Assembly: GCF_012570745.1 (NCBI RefSeq)
Contig: NZ_CP046212.1
Span: forward strand, 64,118 to 128,117
Source: Enterobacteriaceae endosymbiont of Donacia dentata
GTDB lineage: Bacteria > Pseudomonadota > Gammaproteobacteria > Enterobacterales > Enterobacteriaceae
DNA: 64,000 nt
Direction: 5' to 3'
In this document: piece by piece, positions 27,223 to 37,129 of the stretch
Numbering within the stretch: the stretch's first letter is position 1
Layout of the letters: every line of letters begins with the position of its first letter
Notes under the pieces: model-generated
Seen by the model: only the letters and a program-made list of their open reading frames with translations
Told to the model about the DNA's origin: nothing
Database searches by the model: none
Translations under genes and position numbers: made by a program

Positions 27223-28707
27223 TTATAATATAAATTTAAATAAAAAACACAATTTTTCTATTAATTTATGCCAATATGGTCTTTTTATCCATAAATTATA
27301 TTCTAATTTTTTAGATTTTAAAATATATTTATTTTGTGTAAGTAAAAGTGAATTATTAAAAATAATATCATATATAATCAAATTAATTTCAAAATTTAAA
27401 TATAAACTTCGTATATCAAAATTTACAGTACCTATAAAACTAATTTTTTTATCTATAATAATACTTTTTGTGTGTAAAAAACCTTTTTTTAGTTGATAAA
27501 TTTTAACACCAAATTTTAATAGTTTATAAAAAAAAAATTTATTAGCCCAATAAATTAAAATTGAATCATTATATTTTGGTATAATAATTTTTACATTTAC
27601 TCCTCTTTTAGCAGCAATACAAATTGCTAATAATAAATTATTACTTGGAATAAAATATGGAGTTGTTATGATTAAACTTTTTTTACATAAATATATTGCT
27701 GTAATTAAAGAATTATGAATAATTTGTGTTGATAATTTTAATCCAGAAAAAACTACTTGTATTTTATTAATATTATTTTTTTTTATATTTTTATATTTAA
27801 CTAAATTTTTTTTTAGTTGTTTAATAGATAAAATATTTTTACCTGTTTCAATTTTCCAATCATATGAGTAAATAATACTTATTGTATTAACTATTGGTCC
27901 TTTTATACGAATCATTAAATCAATTAAATTTCCTATTTTAATATCTTTTTTAAAAAATTTAACATCTATCATATTCATACTACCAACATAAGCAATTTTA
28001 TCATCAATTAAAACTATTTTTTTATGTTGTCTTAAATCTATACGATAAAAAAAAAATTTAAAAATTGTAATTTTTAATGATTTAACAATAAAAATACCTG
28101 TTACTTTTAACATAATCTTATACCAAGAACTATAAAAAAATTTTCTACTTCCAATAAAATCTAACATAATATAACATTTGACTCCTCTTCTCGCTGCCAT
28201 TATTATAGATTTTGAAAATTTATCAACTAATCCTCCTGGTATCCATATATAAAAAACAATATGTATACTATTTTTTGCCTTATTAATATCATTAATTAAT
28301 AATTTAATTGATTTGAAAGATGAATTTATTAATTTGATTGAATTATTAGACATACTTAAAATATTTTGTTGGTTTTTACATAATTGAAATAGTGATTTAA
28401 TTTCTGAAATTGTATTTTTATTTTTATAATACAATTTATAATATTTTTGTAAATTTTTTAATAATTTAGTATAATGAACCCATATTTTTTTAGATTTTTT
28501 ACATTTAAATTTTTTTTTAGAATAAATTTCTACAAAAATAAAATAAAAAATTATTCCAATAGTAGGGAAAATATATAAGGTAAAAAACCACAATATATAA
28601 ATATTTATGTCTTTATATCTTATAAAAACTCTAATTATAATATAAATTATTATAAATATATGAATATATAATAATATTTTATGTAAGAAATGCATAAAAT
28701 TAATCAT
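27223..28707 (-). CDS. clsA: Cardiolipin synthase A
   Basis: Joins two phosphatidylglycerols to cardiolipin in the inner membrane. The 494 residues compare with 486 in E. coli. Two N-terminal hydrophobic segments (about 10-28 and 36-58) are followed by two phospholipase-D HKD motifs: HKKIVLIDDKIAYVGSMN near residue 232 and HTKSIIIDKKISFIGTVN near 412. The C-terminal LWIKRPYWHKLIEKLCFLF is typical. Either of two N-terminal Met codons could start it. Confidence 0.94.
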   Translation of the reverse strand: MINFMHFLHKILLYIHIFIIIYIIIRVFIRYKDINIYILWFFTLYIFPTIGIIFYFIFVEIYSKKKFKCKKSKKIWVHYTKLLKNLQKYYKLYYKNKNTISEIKSLFQLCKNQQNILSMSNNSIKLINSSFKSIKLLINDINKAKNSIHIVFYIWIPGGLVDKFSKSIIMAARRGVKCYIMLDFIGSRKFFYSSWYKIMLKVTGIFIVKSLKITIFKFFFYRIDLRQHKKIVLIDDKIAYVGSMNMIDVKFFKKDIKIGNLIDLMIRIKGPIVNTISIIYSYDWKIETGKNILSIKQLKKNLVKYKNIKKNNINKIQVVFSGLKLSTQIIHNSLITAIYLCKKSLIITTPYFIPSNNLLLAICIAAKRGVNVKIIIPKYNDSILIYWANKFFFYKLLKFGVKIYQLKKGFLHTKSIIIDKKISFIGTVNFDIRSLYLNFEINLIIYDIIFNNSLLLTQNKYILKSKKLEYNLWIKRPYWHKLIEKLCFLFKFIL

Positions 28708-28749
28708 ATTAAAATCTAATATTTTAAAACTTAAATTTTTTAAATTCTT

Positions 28750-29781
28750 TTATACTTTAAAAAGAAAATGTATAATATCTCCATCTAAAATAACATATTT
28801 TTTACCTTCTATTCTAATTTTACCTGCTAATTTTATTTGTGTTTCATTTTTATAAAGTGCATAATCTTTAAAATGAATTACTTTAGCTCTTATAAAACCT
28901 TTTTGAATATCACTATGAATTTTTTTAGCAGCATCTAATGCTGTAGTTCCTTTTAAAATGCTCCATGATTTTGTTTCTTTTATTCCTACAGTATAAAAAG
29001 TATGTAAATTTAATAATTTAAAACTTAAAATTATTATTTTTTTTAAATTAATATTTTTTTTTAAAAAAATTAATTTTTTTTCTTTTTGAGGAATTTTTAA
29101 ACATATTTTACAAACTAAATATTTTTTAATTAAAATATTTATTTTTTCTAAAAAAAAATTATTTTCAATTTTATTTCTACTTAGATTGGCTATAATCATC
29201 ATAGGTTTTATTGTTAATAATTTTAAATTTTGTAAAAATTTTTTTTCTTTTAAATTTAAACTTAAAAAATTAAGTAATTTTCCTTTTTTTAAATAATCTA
29301 AACAAATTTTTAATAAATATTTCCATTTATAAAAATTTTTATTTAAGATATTGTTTTTTAATTTATTTATTAAATTAATATCAAATTGAATAATTTCATT
29401 ATTTATTATATTAATATCTTCTATAGGATCAAATGATAAGTTTATTATATTTTTATCATTAAAACAACGAACTACATGAATAATAGCATCAACTTCTGAT
29501 ATATTATATAAAAATTGATTACCTAATCCTTCTCCTTTAGAAGCTCCTTTTATTAATCCTGCAATATCTACAAAAGTTACTATAGATTGTATAATTTTTT
29601 TAGATTTAGCTAATTTAGCTAAATAAAATAATCTATCATCAGGTACAGTAACTATACTAGTATTTGGTTTTATTGTACAAAAAGGATAATTTAAAGCATC
29701 TACATTAGAATTAGTTAATATATTAAATAAAGTAGACTTACCTACATTAGGTAGACCTATAATACCACATTTTAATCCCAT
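28750..29781 (-). CDS. ychF: Ribosome-associated ATPase YchF (Obg family)
   Basis: An Obg-like P-loop ATPase that binds ribosomes. At 343 residues it is shorter than E. coli (363). The N-terminal G1 GLPNVGKST, switch region DIAGLIKGASKGEGLGNQFL and the C-terminal TGS domain (KGFIRAKVIHFKDY, DGDIIHFLF) are clear. The nucleotide-specificity motif NxxE, normally NVNE after the YIAN strand, reads NLSR here, and the following helical region is shortened. Its ATG overlaps the pth stop by one base (TAATG), as in coupled pairs. Confidence 0.94.
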   Translation of the reverse strand: MGLKCGIIGLPNVGKSTLFNILTNSNVDALNYPFCTIKPNTSIVTVPDDRLFYLAKLAKSKKIIQSIVTFVDIAGLIKGASKGEGLGNQFLYNISEVDAIIHVVRCFNDKNIINLSFDPIEDINIINNEIIQFDINLINKLKNNILNKNFYKWKYLLKICLDYLKKGKLLNFLSLNLKEKKFLQNLKLLTIKPMMIIANLSRNKIENNFFLEKINILIKKYLVCKICLKIPQKEKKLIFLKKNINLKKIIILSFKLLNLHTFYTVGIKETKSWSILKGTTALDAAKKIHSDIQKGFIRAKVIHFKDYALYKNETQIKLAGKIRIEGKKYVILDGDIIHFLFKV

Positions 29782-30380
29782 TATTTAACCTTATTATTTT
29801 TAGAATGTAAGTAATTAATAGCTTTATTATAATTTTTAGTTTTAATTAAAAGTATTAAAGCATTAATACTATTTTTAATAGCAAAATTAATTTTGTTTTT
29901 TTCTATTTCTGTAGGATAATTTAATACAAAATTATTTATTTCTGATTTATTATGTGGACGTCCAATACCTATACGTAATCTATAAAAAGAATTATTATTA
30001 AAAATTTTAATAATATTATTTAGTCCATTATGACCTCCACTACTCCCTCCATATTTAAATTTTATTATTCCCGGTAAAAAATCTAATTCATCGTGAATAA
30101 CTAAAATATTTTTAAAATAAATTTTATAAAAATTGATAATATTAAATATTGGTTTACCTGAATTATTTATAAAAGAATTAGGAATAAATAAAATTATTTT
30201 ATATTTTGCAATATAAATTTCACTAACATAACCATCAAATTTTTTTATTTTTTTAAATTTTACATCAAAATTTTTAGATAATTTAATAAGATAATCAGAA
30301 CCTAAATTATGGCGAGATCCAATAAATTTATTATTTATATTATTTCCTAATCCTATAATTATTTTAATATAAGTATTCAA
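29781..30380 (-). CDS. pth: Peptidyl-tRNA hydrolase
   Basis: Recycles peptidyl-tRNAs dropped by ribosomes. The 199 residues carry GLGNNINNKFIGSRHNLG (catalytic His), the NSFINNSGKP loop, IHDELDFLPG with catalytic Asp, and GGHNGLNNI plus RLRIGIGRP near the C-terminus. It is followed by overlapping ychF and preceded by prs, the E. coli arrangement minus intervening genes. Confidence 0.96.
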   Translation of the reverse strand: MNTYIKIIIGLGNNINNKFIGSRHNLGSDYLIKLSKNFDVKFKKIKKFDGYVSEIYIAKYKIILFIPNSFINNSGKPIFNIINFYKIYFKNILVIHDELDFLPGIIKFKYGGSSGGHNGLNNIIKIFNNNSFYRLRIGIGRPHNKSEINNFVLNYPTEIEKNKINFAIKNSINALILLIKTKNYNKAINYLHSKNNKVK

Positions 30381-30401
30381 ATATTTACCTATTTATTATT
30401 T

Positions 30402-31349
30402 TTATTTAAACATTATAGAAATAGATTCTTCATTACTAATTCTTCTTATTGTTTCTGAAAGCATATGAGATAAAGATAATACTTTAATATTATTTAATTT
30501 TTGTATTTTTTCATTTAGTGGAACACTATCACATACAATAAGTTTATCTATTACAGAACTAAAAATATTTTTAGCTGCATTACCAGAAAAAATAGCATGT
30601 GTAACATATGCTAAAACTTTTTTGGCTCCATTATTTTTTAATGCTTCAGCTGCTTTACATAAAGTTCCTCCTGTATCAATAATATCATCTATTAAAATAC
30701 AATCACGTTTATTAACATCTCCAATAATATGCATAATTTCTGTTATATTATTAGTTCTTCTTTTATCTATTACTGCCATATCTATGGTTCCATTAAATAA
30801 TTTTTTTGCCATTGCTCTCGCACGAACTACTCCACCAATATCAGGAGAAACTATTATTGGATTATTTAATTTATATTTTAATATATCCATTAAAAATATA
30901 GGACTAGCAAATATATTATCTACAGGAATATTAAAAAATCCTTGAATTTGTTCTGCATGTAAATCTACTGTTAGTATTCTATTTACTCCTACTTTAGATA
31001 AAAAATCAGCTATTACTTTAGCAGTAATTGGAACTCTAGCAGAACTAATTCTTCGATCTTGTCTAGCATAACCAAAATATGGAATAACTGCTGTTATTCT
31101 ACCAGCTGATGCTCTTTTAAAAGCATCAATCATAATAATTAATTCAATTAAATTATCATTTGTAGGATTACAAGTTGATTGAATTATAAAAATATCATCT
31201 CCTCTTACATTTTCATTTATTTTAACAGATATTTCTCCATCACTAAAACGTCCTACAAATATTTTACCTAAATTAATATATAAATGATTAGCAATCTTAG
31301 TTGCTAATTTTATAACAGAATTTCCAGAAAATAATTTCATATTAGACAC
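30402..31349 (-). CDS. prs: Ribose-phosphate pyrophosphokinase
   Basis: Makes PRPP from ribose 5-phosphate and ATP; PRPP feeds purine, pyrimidine, NAD and histidine synthesis, so it supplies the first enzyme of the his operon (hisG). The 315 residues equal E. coli Prs. Seen are [16 protein letters not shown], the PRPP loop [24 protein letters not shown] and the conserved end [10 protein letters not shown]. The lolB and ispE genes that precede it in E. coli are missing; a 179-base divergent gap separates it from prfA. Confidence 0.97.
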   Translation of the reverse strand: MSNMKLFSGNSVIKLATKIANHLYINLGKIFVGRFSDGEISVKINENVRGDDIFIIQSTCNPTNDNLIELIIMIDAFKRASAGRITAVIPYFGYARQDRRISSARVPITAKVIADFLSKVGVNRILTVDLHAEQIQGFFNIPVDNIFASPIFLMDILKYKLNNPIIVSPDIGGVVRARAMAKKLFNGTIDMAVIDKRRTNNITEIMHIIGDVNKRDCILIDDIIDTGGTLCKAAEALKNNGAKKVLAYVTHAIFSGNAAKNIFSSVIDKLIVCDSVPLNEKIQKLNNIKVLSLSHMLSETIRRISNEESISIMFK

Positions 31350-31528
31350 TAATTCACCACCTATTTAATTATAAAATTAATTTTTTTTTAATATTAAATG
31401 ATAATAATATAAATAAATTTTTATATATAAATTATGTATATAAAATATATTTTATATTAAAATACTAATAAAATATTATTTATAATATATAATATTATAT
31501 TTGTACTTAAAATACTAAAATAAATTTT

Positions 31529-32608
31529 ATGAATCCTTATATTATTAAAAAACTTAATATATTACAAAAAAGATATAATTATATAATAAAAAAATTAAAT
31601 AATTATAAATTATATAATGATTATAATTCTTTGCGTAATTTATCAACTGAACATGCAAAATTATCTAACATAATTAAATTATTTATCAAATGGAAAAAAA
31701 TTAAATTAAATTTAAAAAATAGTGAATCACTATTAAATGATAAAGAAATATATTCTATAGTATTAGAAGATATAAAAAATATTAAAAATAAACAAAAAAA
31801 AATAGAAAAAAAAATAAAAAATTTTTTTATTTCTAAAAATACAAAAGACAATCGTAATTGTTTTCTAGAAATAAAATCTGGTTCAGGAGGAAATGAAGCA
31901 GCAATATTTGTAAGTGATATTTCTAGAATGTATATTAGATATGCTGAATCTAAAAAATGGAAAGTAGAAATTATTCATATACATTATAGTGAACATGGAG
32001 GTTTTAAAGAAATTATTTTAAAAATTACTGGTATTGGAGTATATGGAAGATTAAAATTTGAATCAGGAGGACATAGAGTACAAAGAGTACCAGAAACAGA
32101 ATCACAGGGTAGAATACATACTTCTACTTGTATTATTGCTGTTATGCCAGAACTATTAAAAACAGAAATTCCAGAAATAAATAATCAAGATTTAAAAATT
32201 GATACATTTAGATCTTCTGGAGCAGGTGGACAACATGTAAATACAACAGACTCAGCTATTCGTATCACTCATATTCCAACAGGAATAGTAGTTGAATGTC
32301 AAGATGAAAGATCTCAACATAAAAATAAAGCTAAAGCTTTAGAAGTTTTGATAGCTAGAATTAATGCAATAGAGATTGCAAAAAAAAATAGAGATCATGC
32401 ACTAAAAAAAAAAATATTATTAGGTACAGGAGATCGTTCAGATAGAAATAGAACATATAATTTTATTCAAAAAAGAGTAACAGATCATCGTATTAATTTA
32501 ACAATTTATAAATTAAATGAAATTTTGAATGGAAATTTAGATATATTAATAAATCCTATTATACAACAATATAATACTAATAAATTATCAAATATAATAA
32601 AAAAATAA
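31529..32608 (+). CDS. prfA: Peptide chain release factor 1
   Basis: RF1 releases peptides at UAA and UAG. The 359 residues are full length. The GGQ loop ([17 protein letters not shown]), a codon-recognition region [14 protein letters not shown] (PxT type) and [21 protein letters not shown] are intact. It starts a plus-strand translation block. hemA, which precedes prfA in E. coli, is absent. Its TAA stop is immediately followed by the prmC ATG. Confidence 0.97.
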   Translation: MNPYIIKKLNILQKRYNYIIKKLNNYKLYNDYNSLRNLSTEHAKLSNIIKLFIKWKKIKLNLKNSESLLNDKEIYSIVLEDIKNIKNKQKKIEKKIKNFFISKNTKDNRNCFLEIKSGSGGNEAAIFVSDISRMYIRYAESKKWKVEIIHIHYSEHGGFKEIILKITGIGVYGRLKFESGGHRVQRVPETESQGRIHTSTCIIAVMPELLKTEIPEINNQDLKIDTFRSSGAGGQHVNTTDSAIRITHIPTGIVVECQDERSQHKNKAKALEVLIARINAIEIAKKNRDHALKKKILLGTGDRSDRNRTYNFIQKRVTDHRINLTIYKLNEILNGNLDILINPIIQQYNTNKLSNIIKK

Positions 32609-33451
32609 ATGATTATTAAAAAATGGTTAAAATATTCAGCTAATTTACTAAAAAAAAATAAGATATTATTATATCATTTAGAATCTGTAATATTATTATC
32701 TTTTATTTTAAAAAAATCTAAATCATGGATTTATGGTTTTTGTGAAAAAAAAATAAATTATACAAAATTAAAAATACTAAAAGATTTATTACAAAGAAGA
32801 ATTAAAGGAGAACCTATAGCATATATATTAGGTTTTTGTGAATTTTGGTCATTAAAAATTTATGTTTCTCCTTATGTTTTAATACCTCGTAAAGATACTG
32901 AAATTTTAGTAAATATTATTTTGCAAAAAATTAATAATAATACTACAAAAATATTAGAATTAGGTACTGGTAGTGGTGCAATTGCTATTGCAATTGCTTT
33001 TGAATATAATTTTTTAAATATTATTGCTATTGATATTTGTAAAAATATACTTAATATAGCAAAATATAATGCTAAAAAATTAAATATTTATAATATTACT
33101 TTTTTAAAAAGTAATTGGTTCAGTAAATTAAAAAATAAAAAATTTGATATTATTTTTAGTAATCCTCCATATATAAGTATTGACAAATATTTTTTTTTAG
33201 AAAAAGAACTAAAATTTGAACCTTTTACATCATTAATTTCCCTTAAAAAAGGGACAAAAGATTTAAATTATATTATTTCAAAATCTTTAAAATATTTAAA
33301 TAATTATGGTTGGTTAATATTAGAACATGGATATAAACAAGGATATATTATAAAAAAAATGTTTCAAATAAAAAATTTTAAAAATATTAATCAATATACC
33401 GATATACAAGGATATAATAGAGTTATATGTGGACAAAAAATTATAAATTAA
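32609..33451 (+). CDS. prmC: Release factor glutamine methyltransferase
   Basis: Methylates the Gln of the GGQ motif in RF1 and RF2. The 280 residues show an N-terminal helical domain, the SAM-binding LELGTGSGAIAIAIA and the NPPY motif (SNPPYISID). It abuts prfA with no spacer. A weak AAAAAATTTT/AAAATTTTTT foldback (33450-33487) covers its stop and may end the transcript. The rest of the 158-base gap before thrS shows nothing. Confidence 0.95.
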   Translation: MIIKKWLKYSANLLKKNKILLYHLESVILLSFILKKSKSWIYGFCEKKINYTKLKILKDLLQRRIKGEPIAYILGFCEFWSLKIYVSPYVLIPRKDTEILVNIILQKINNNTTKILELGTGSGAIAIAIAFEYNFLNIIAIDICKNILNIAKYNAKKLNIYNITFLKSNWFSKLKNKKFDIIFSNPPYISIDKYFFLEKELKFEPFTSLISLKKGTKDLNYIISKSLKYLNNYGWLILEHGYKQGYIIKKMFQIKNFKNINQYTDIQGYNRVICGQKIIN

Positions 33452-33609
33452 AAAATTTTAAAAATTTAATTATTATAAAAATTTTTTGAGAAATTAAATA
33501 TATTTAATACTAACTAAATAAAAAATAACAAATATTATTCTAATATTTTATATATATTTTATAAAAAATTTTTGTTATTATTAAATAATATTTTTATTAT
33601 AAAAAAAAA

Positions 33610-34878
33610 ATGCAACAAAATTATAATTTAAAAAAAATAGATAAAAAATTAAATTTATTTAATAAAAAAAAATTATTAGAAAAGGATCATAGGTCTATAG
33701 GAAAAAAATTAGATTTATATCATTTCCAAAATGAATCTCCGGGAATGGTTTTTTGGCATAATAATGGTTATATTATTTTTCGTGAATTAGAAAATTTTTT
33801 ACGTTTAAAATTAAATCAATATAATTATATAGAAGTAAAAACTCCTTTAATAACTGATATTTCTATATGGAAAAATACAGGACATTGGAAAATTTATAAA
33901 AAAGCAATTTTTACTACTTATTCCGAAAATAGAAAATATTGTATTAAACCTATGAACTGTCCTGGACATATACAAATTTTTCAACAAAAATTAAAATCAT
34001 ATAGAGATTTACCATTAAGAATTGCAGAATTTGGTATTTGTCATAGAAATGAATCATCAGGATCACTACATGGTTTAATGAGATTAAGAAATTTTACTCA
34101 AGATGATGCACATATATTTTGTACAAAAAATCAAGTTATACAAGAAATAGAAAATTGTATTAATATGATGTATGATATTTATCGTGTTTTTGGTTTTAAA
34201 AAATTTTTAATTAGATTATCAACAAGACCTTTAAATAAAATTGGTAATGATAAACTTTGGGATCAAACAGAAAATGATTTATCTTATATTTTAAAAAAAT
34301 TAAATATTAATTTTGAATATAAAATAGGTGAAGGAGCATTTTATGGTCCTAAAATAGAGTTTTCTTTTTTTGATTGTTTAAATAGAGAATGGCAATGTGG
34401 TACAATTCAATTAGACTTTACATTACCACAATGTTTAAATTTATTTTATATTAATAAGAAAAATATACATGATACTCCAATTATTATACATCGTGCTATT
34501 TTAGGTTCAATAGAAAGATTTATAGGTATTCTTCTTGAAGAATTCTCTGGTTATTTACCTATTTGGTTAGCACCTATTCAAATAATAATATTAAATATTA
34601 GTGAAAAACATAATGATTATGTTTTAAAAATATTTAAAATAATTAAAAAAAATAATATTCGTGTAGAATATGATATAAAAAATCAAAAAATATCATTTAA
34701 AATTAGACAATATACTATTCAACATATTCCTTATATTTTTATATGTGGAGATCAAGAAATTAAAAATAATACAATTTCTGTTAGAAATTGTTTTGGTAAA
34801 AATTTGGGATTTATGAACATTCATGATATTATTAACAAAATAAAAAAAGAAATTATTAATTATAGTTTAAAAAATTAA
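33610..34878 (+). CDS. thrS: Threonyl-tRNA synthetase lacking the N-terminal TGS and editing domains
   Basis: A class II synthetase charging tRNA-Thr. Only 422 residues are present against 642 in E. coli. The protein starts just before the catalytic core (KDHRSIGKKLDLYHFQNESPGMVFWHN) and keeps motif 1, motif 2 (CHRNESSGSLHGLMRLR), the zinc ligands in NCPGH, DDAHIF and IHRAILG, and the anticodon-binding domain. The N1 (TGS) and N2 (editing) domains, about 220 residues, are wholly missing, and the 158 bases upstream hold no remnant. It cannot clear Ser-tRNA-Thr in cis. It leads the thrS-infC-rpmI-rplT unit. Confidence 0.96.
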   Translation: MQQNYNLKKIDKKLNLFNKKKLLEKDHRSIGKKLDLYHFQNESPGMVFWHNNGYIIFRELENFLRLKLNQYNYIEVKTPLITDISIWKNTGHWKIYKKAIFTTYSENRKYCIKPMNCPGHIQIFQQKLKSYRDLPLRIAEFGICHRNESSGSLHGLMRLRNFTQDDAHIFCTKNQVIQEIENCINMMYDIYRVFGFKKFLIRLSTRPLNKIGNDKLWDQTENDLSYILKKLNINFEYKIGEGAFYGPKIEFSFFDCLNREWQCGTIQLDFTLPQCLNLFYINKKNIHDTPIIIHRAILGSIERFIGILLEEFSGYLPIWLAPIQIIILNISEKHNDYVLKIFKIIKKNNIRVEYDIKNQKISFKIRQYTIQHIPYIFICGDQEIKNNTISVRNCFGKNLGFMNIHDIINKIKKEIINYSLKN

Positions 34879-34892
34879 GGAGATAAAATATT
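34878..34892 (+). promoter_or_regulatory. Shine-Dalgarno site and AUU start codon of infC
   Basis: AGGAGA (34878-34883) overlaps the thrS stop and is followed six bases later by ATT at 34890. In E. coli the AUU start lets IF3 repress its own translation because IF3 discriminates against non-canonical starts. The codon is preserved here although base drift could have made it ATG. Confidence 0.8.
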
Positions 34893-35429
34893 AAAAGTGG
34901 AAAAAAAATATTACAACTATTACGACCTAATAAAATAAATAAAAATATTAGAAGTAAAATTGTAAGATTAATAGGATTAAAAGGGGAGCAAATTGGTATA
35001 ATTAACTTAAAAGAAGCTTTAAAAAAAGCAGAAAATACTGGATTTGATTTAGTTGAAATTAGTCCTAATTCTATACCTCCTGTATGTCGTATAATGGATT
35101 ATGGTAAATTTTTATATGAAAAAAATAAAATTTCTAAGGAGCAAAAAAAAAAGCAAAAAATAATACATTTAAAAGAAGTTAAATTTCGTCCTGGAACAGA
35201 TATAGGAGATTATCAAGTTAAGTTACGTAATTTAATACGCTTTTTAAAAAAAGGGGATAAGATAAAAGTAACCTTAAGATTTAGGGGTAGAGAAATGTTA
35301 CATACTAAACTTGGTTTTTTTATGTTAAATCGTATAAAAAAAGATTTAGAAAATTTAGCAATAGTTGAATCTTTTCCTAAAAAAGTCGAAGGTAGACAAA
35401 TTACAATGATATTAATTCCAAAAAAATAA
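34890..35429 (+). CDS. infC: Translation initiation factor IF-3, AUU start
   Basis: IF3 binds the 30S subunit, prevents premature joining and checks the start codon. The frame is open from ATT at 34890 to 35429, 179 residues, matching E. coli IF3 (180). The true N-terminus reads (M)[16 protein letters not shown], collinear with E. coli, followed by [40 protein letters not shown] and a C-domain with [17 protein letters not shown]. The first ATG, at 35094, would cut off 68 residues and is an internal Met. It is the second gene of the thrS unit. Confidence 0.96.
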   Translation: MKSGKKILQLLRPNKINKNIRSKIVRLIGLKGEQIGIINLKEALKKAENTGFDLVEISPNSIPPVCRIMDYGKFLYEKNKISKEQKKKQKIIHLKEVKFRPGTDIGDYQVKLRNLIRFLKKGDKIKVTLRFRGREMLHTKLGFFMLNRIKKDLENLAIVESFPKKVEGRQITMILIPKK

Positions 35430-35477
35430 AAATTAATAAAAAATAAATTTTTATTAAAAATTATTTAAGGTTAAAAT

Positions 35478-35675
35478 ATGATAAAAATTAAAACAGTACG
35501 AAGTGTTTCAAAAAGATTTAAAAAAACCAGTACTGGAAAATTTAAACATAAGCAATCTCACTTAAGGCATTTATTAACTAAAAAAAGTAAAAAAAAAAAA
35601 AGATTATTAAGACAAAAAAAAATAGTTAAAAAAGGAGATACATATTCATTAAAAACTTGTCTTCCTTATTTATAA
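35478..35675 (+). CDS. rpmI: 50S ribosomal protein L35
   Basis: A 65-residue basic large-subunit protein: [25 protein letters not shown], then [18 protein letters not shown]. An AAGG site lies at 35467-35470. It lies between infC and rplT as in E. coli, where L20 represses rpmI-rplT translation; whether that repression persists cannot be read here. Confidence 0.97.
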   Translation: MIKIKTVRSVSKRFKKTSTGKFKHKQSHLRHLLTKKSKKKKRLLRQKKIVKKGDTYSLKTCLPYL

Positions 35676-35723
35676 TAATAAAGAAGAAATAAATATTTTA
35701 AACAAAATATTAGGAGTTTTTAC

Positions 35724-36071
35724 ATGGTAAGAATTAAACGTGGTGTTACTTCAAAAGCTAGACATAAAAAAATTTTAAAACAAGCAAAAGGTTATTATGG
35801 ATCTAAATCTAGGACTTATCGTTCTGCTTTTCAGGCAATTATTAAATCGGGACAATATTCTTATAGAGATAGAAAACAAAAAAAAAGAAAATTTAGGCAA
35901 TTATGGATTATGCAAATTAATGCAGCTGTAAGAAAAAGAAAAATTTCTTATAGTAATTTTATATATAATTTAAAAAAACATAATATTAATATAAACAGGA
36001 AAATTTTAGCTAATATGGCAATATCTAATAACGTATCTTTTAATAAGTTAATAAAATATTCAATTAATTAA
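35724..36071 (+). CDS. rplT: 50S ribosomal protein L20
   Basis: An assembly-initiating large-subunit protein of 115 residues (E. coli 118). Signatures: [46 protein letters not shown] and [23 protein letters not shown] precedes ATG. The pheM leader peptide and attenuator that follow in E. coli are not present in the 59-base gap before pheS. Confidence 0.97.
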   Translation: MVRIKRGVTSKARHKKILKQAKGYYGSKSRTYRSAFQAIIKSGQYSYRDRKQKKRKFRQLWIMQINAAVRKRKISYSNFIYNLKKHNININRKILANMAISNNVSFNKLIKYSIN

Positions 36072-36130
36072 GTAATTTTTTATTAAATTTTTATATTTTT
36101 ATTTTTTAGTATATTAATGAGAATATTTTT

Positions 36131-37129
36131 ATGAAATCTAATGATGATTTAATAATCAATGCTAAAAAAGAAATTTGTGAAACAAAAGATATTATTAATT
36201 TAAATAAATTAAAAATTAAATATTTAGGTAAAAAGGGTTATATCTCTTCTCAATTTTTACTCATAAAAAAATTAAATAAAAAAGAAAAAATTAATAAAAG
36301 TATCATTATTAATTATCAAAAAAAAATAATTAAAGAAATAATACAAAAACGTAAAAAAGAAATAGAATTTAAAATAAATAGTAAACAATATTTATCACAG
36401 GAAATAGATATATCATTACCAGGTAAATTTATTAAAATAGGTTCTGAACATCCTTTAAGTTATATTATTAAAAAAATAGAAAATTTTTTTATAAAAATAG
36501 GATTTCAAATAGTCATGGGTCTTGAAATAGAAGATAGTTTTCATAATTTTGATGCATTAAATATTCCTAAAAATCATCCAGCAAGAACAAAAAAAGATAC
36601 ATTTTGGTTAGATAAAAATATATTATTACGCACACAAACTTCTAATGTACAAATTAGAATAATGAAAGAAAAAAAACCTCCTATACGTATATTAACTGCT
36701 GGAAAAGTTTATCGTAATGACTGCGATAGTAATCATACACCAATGTTTCATCAAATAGAAGGTCTATATATTAATAAGAAAGTAAATTTTGTGGATTTAA
36801 AAGGAATTTTATCTTTATTTTTAAATTTTTTTTTCGGGGAAAAATGTAAAATACGTTTTAGACCTTCATATTTTCCTTTTACAGAACCTTCTTTAGAAAT
36901 AGATGTTTTAAATAAAAATAAAAAATGGGTTGAAGTTTTAGGAGCTGGTATGGTACATCCTAATGTATTAAAAAATGTTAATATAAATTCATCTAAATAT
37001 TGTGGATATGCTTTTGGTATAGGAGTAGAAAGATTAACTATGCTATATTATAATATAAATGATATTCGTTCATTCTATAAGAATGATTTGCGTTTTCTTA
37101 AACAATTTAAATTAAATAATTTTATATGA
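36131..37129 (+). CDS. pheS: Phenylalanyl-tRNA synthetase alpha subunit
   Basis: Catalytic subunit of the alpha2-beta2 enzyme. The 332 residues match E. coli (327). An N-terminal coiled-coil (residues 1-90, Lys-rich) precedes the class II core with HPLSYIIKKIENFF, MGLEIEDSFHNFDALNIP, HTPMFHQIEG, PSYFPFTEPSLEID, VEVLGAGMVHPNVL and motif 3 GFGIGVERLTML-like AFGIGVERLTML. Its stop overlaps the pheT start (ATGA), indicating coupled translation. Confidence 0.97.
   Translation: MKSNDDLIINAKKEICETKDIINLNKLKIKYLGKKGYISSQFLLIKKLNKKEKINKSIIINYQKKIIKEIIQKRKKEIEFKINSKQYLSQEIDISLPGKFIKIGSEHPLSYIIKKIENFFIKIGFQIVMGLEIEDSFHNFDALNIPKNHPARTKKDTFWLDKNILLRTQTSNVQIRIMKEKKPPIRILTAGKVYRNDCDSNHTPMFHQIEGLYINKKVNFVDLKGILSLFLNFFFGEKCKIRFRPSYFPFTEPSLEIDVLNKNKKWVEVLGAGMVHPNVLKNVNINSSKYCGYAFGIGVERLTMLYYNINDIRSFYKNDLRFLKQFKLNNFI

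Noticed and set aside
30622-30945. A 107-codon plus-strand frame
   Set aside because: It is antisense to prs and has no ribosome site or recognisable product.
35094-35429. infC starting at the first ATG
   Set aside because: This removes 68 residues that align with E. coli IF3; the frame extends to ATT at 34890 with a strong AGGAGA site.
36072-36130. pheM-type leader and attenuator before pheS
   Set aside because: Only 59 A/T-rich bases are present, with no Phe-rich short ORF and no alternative hairpins.
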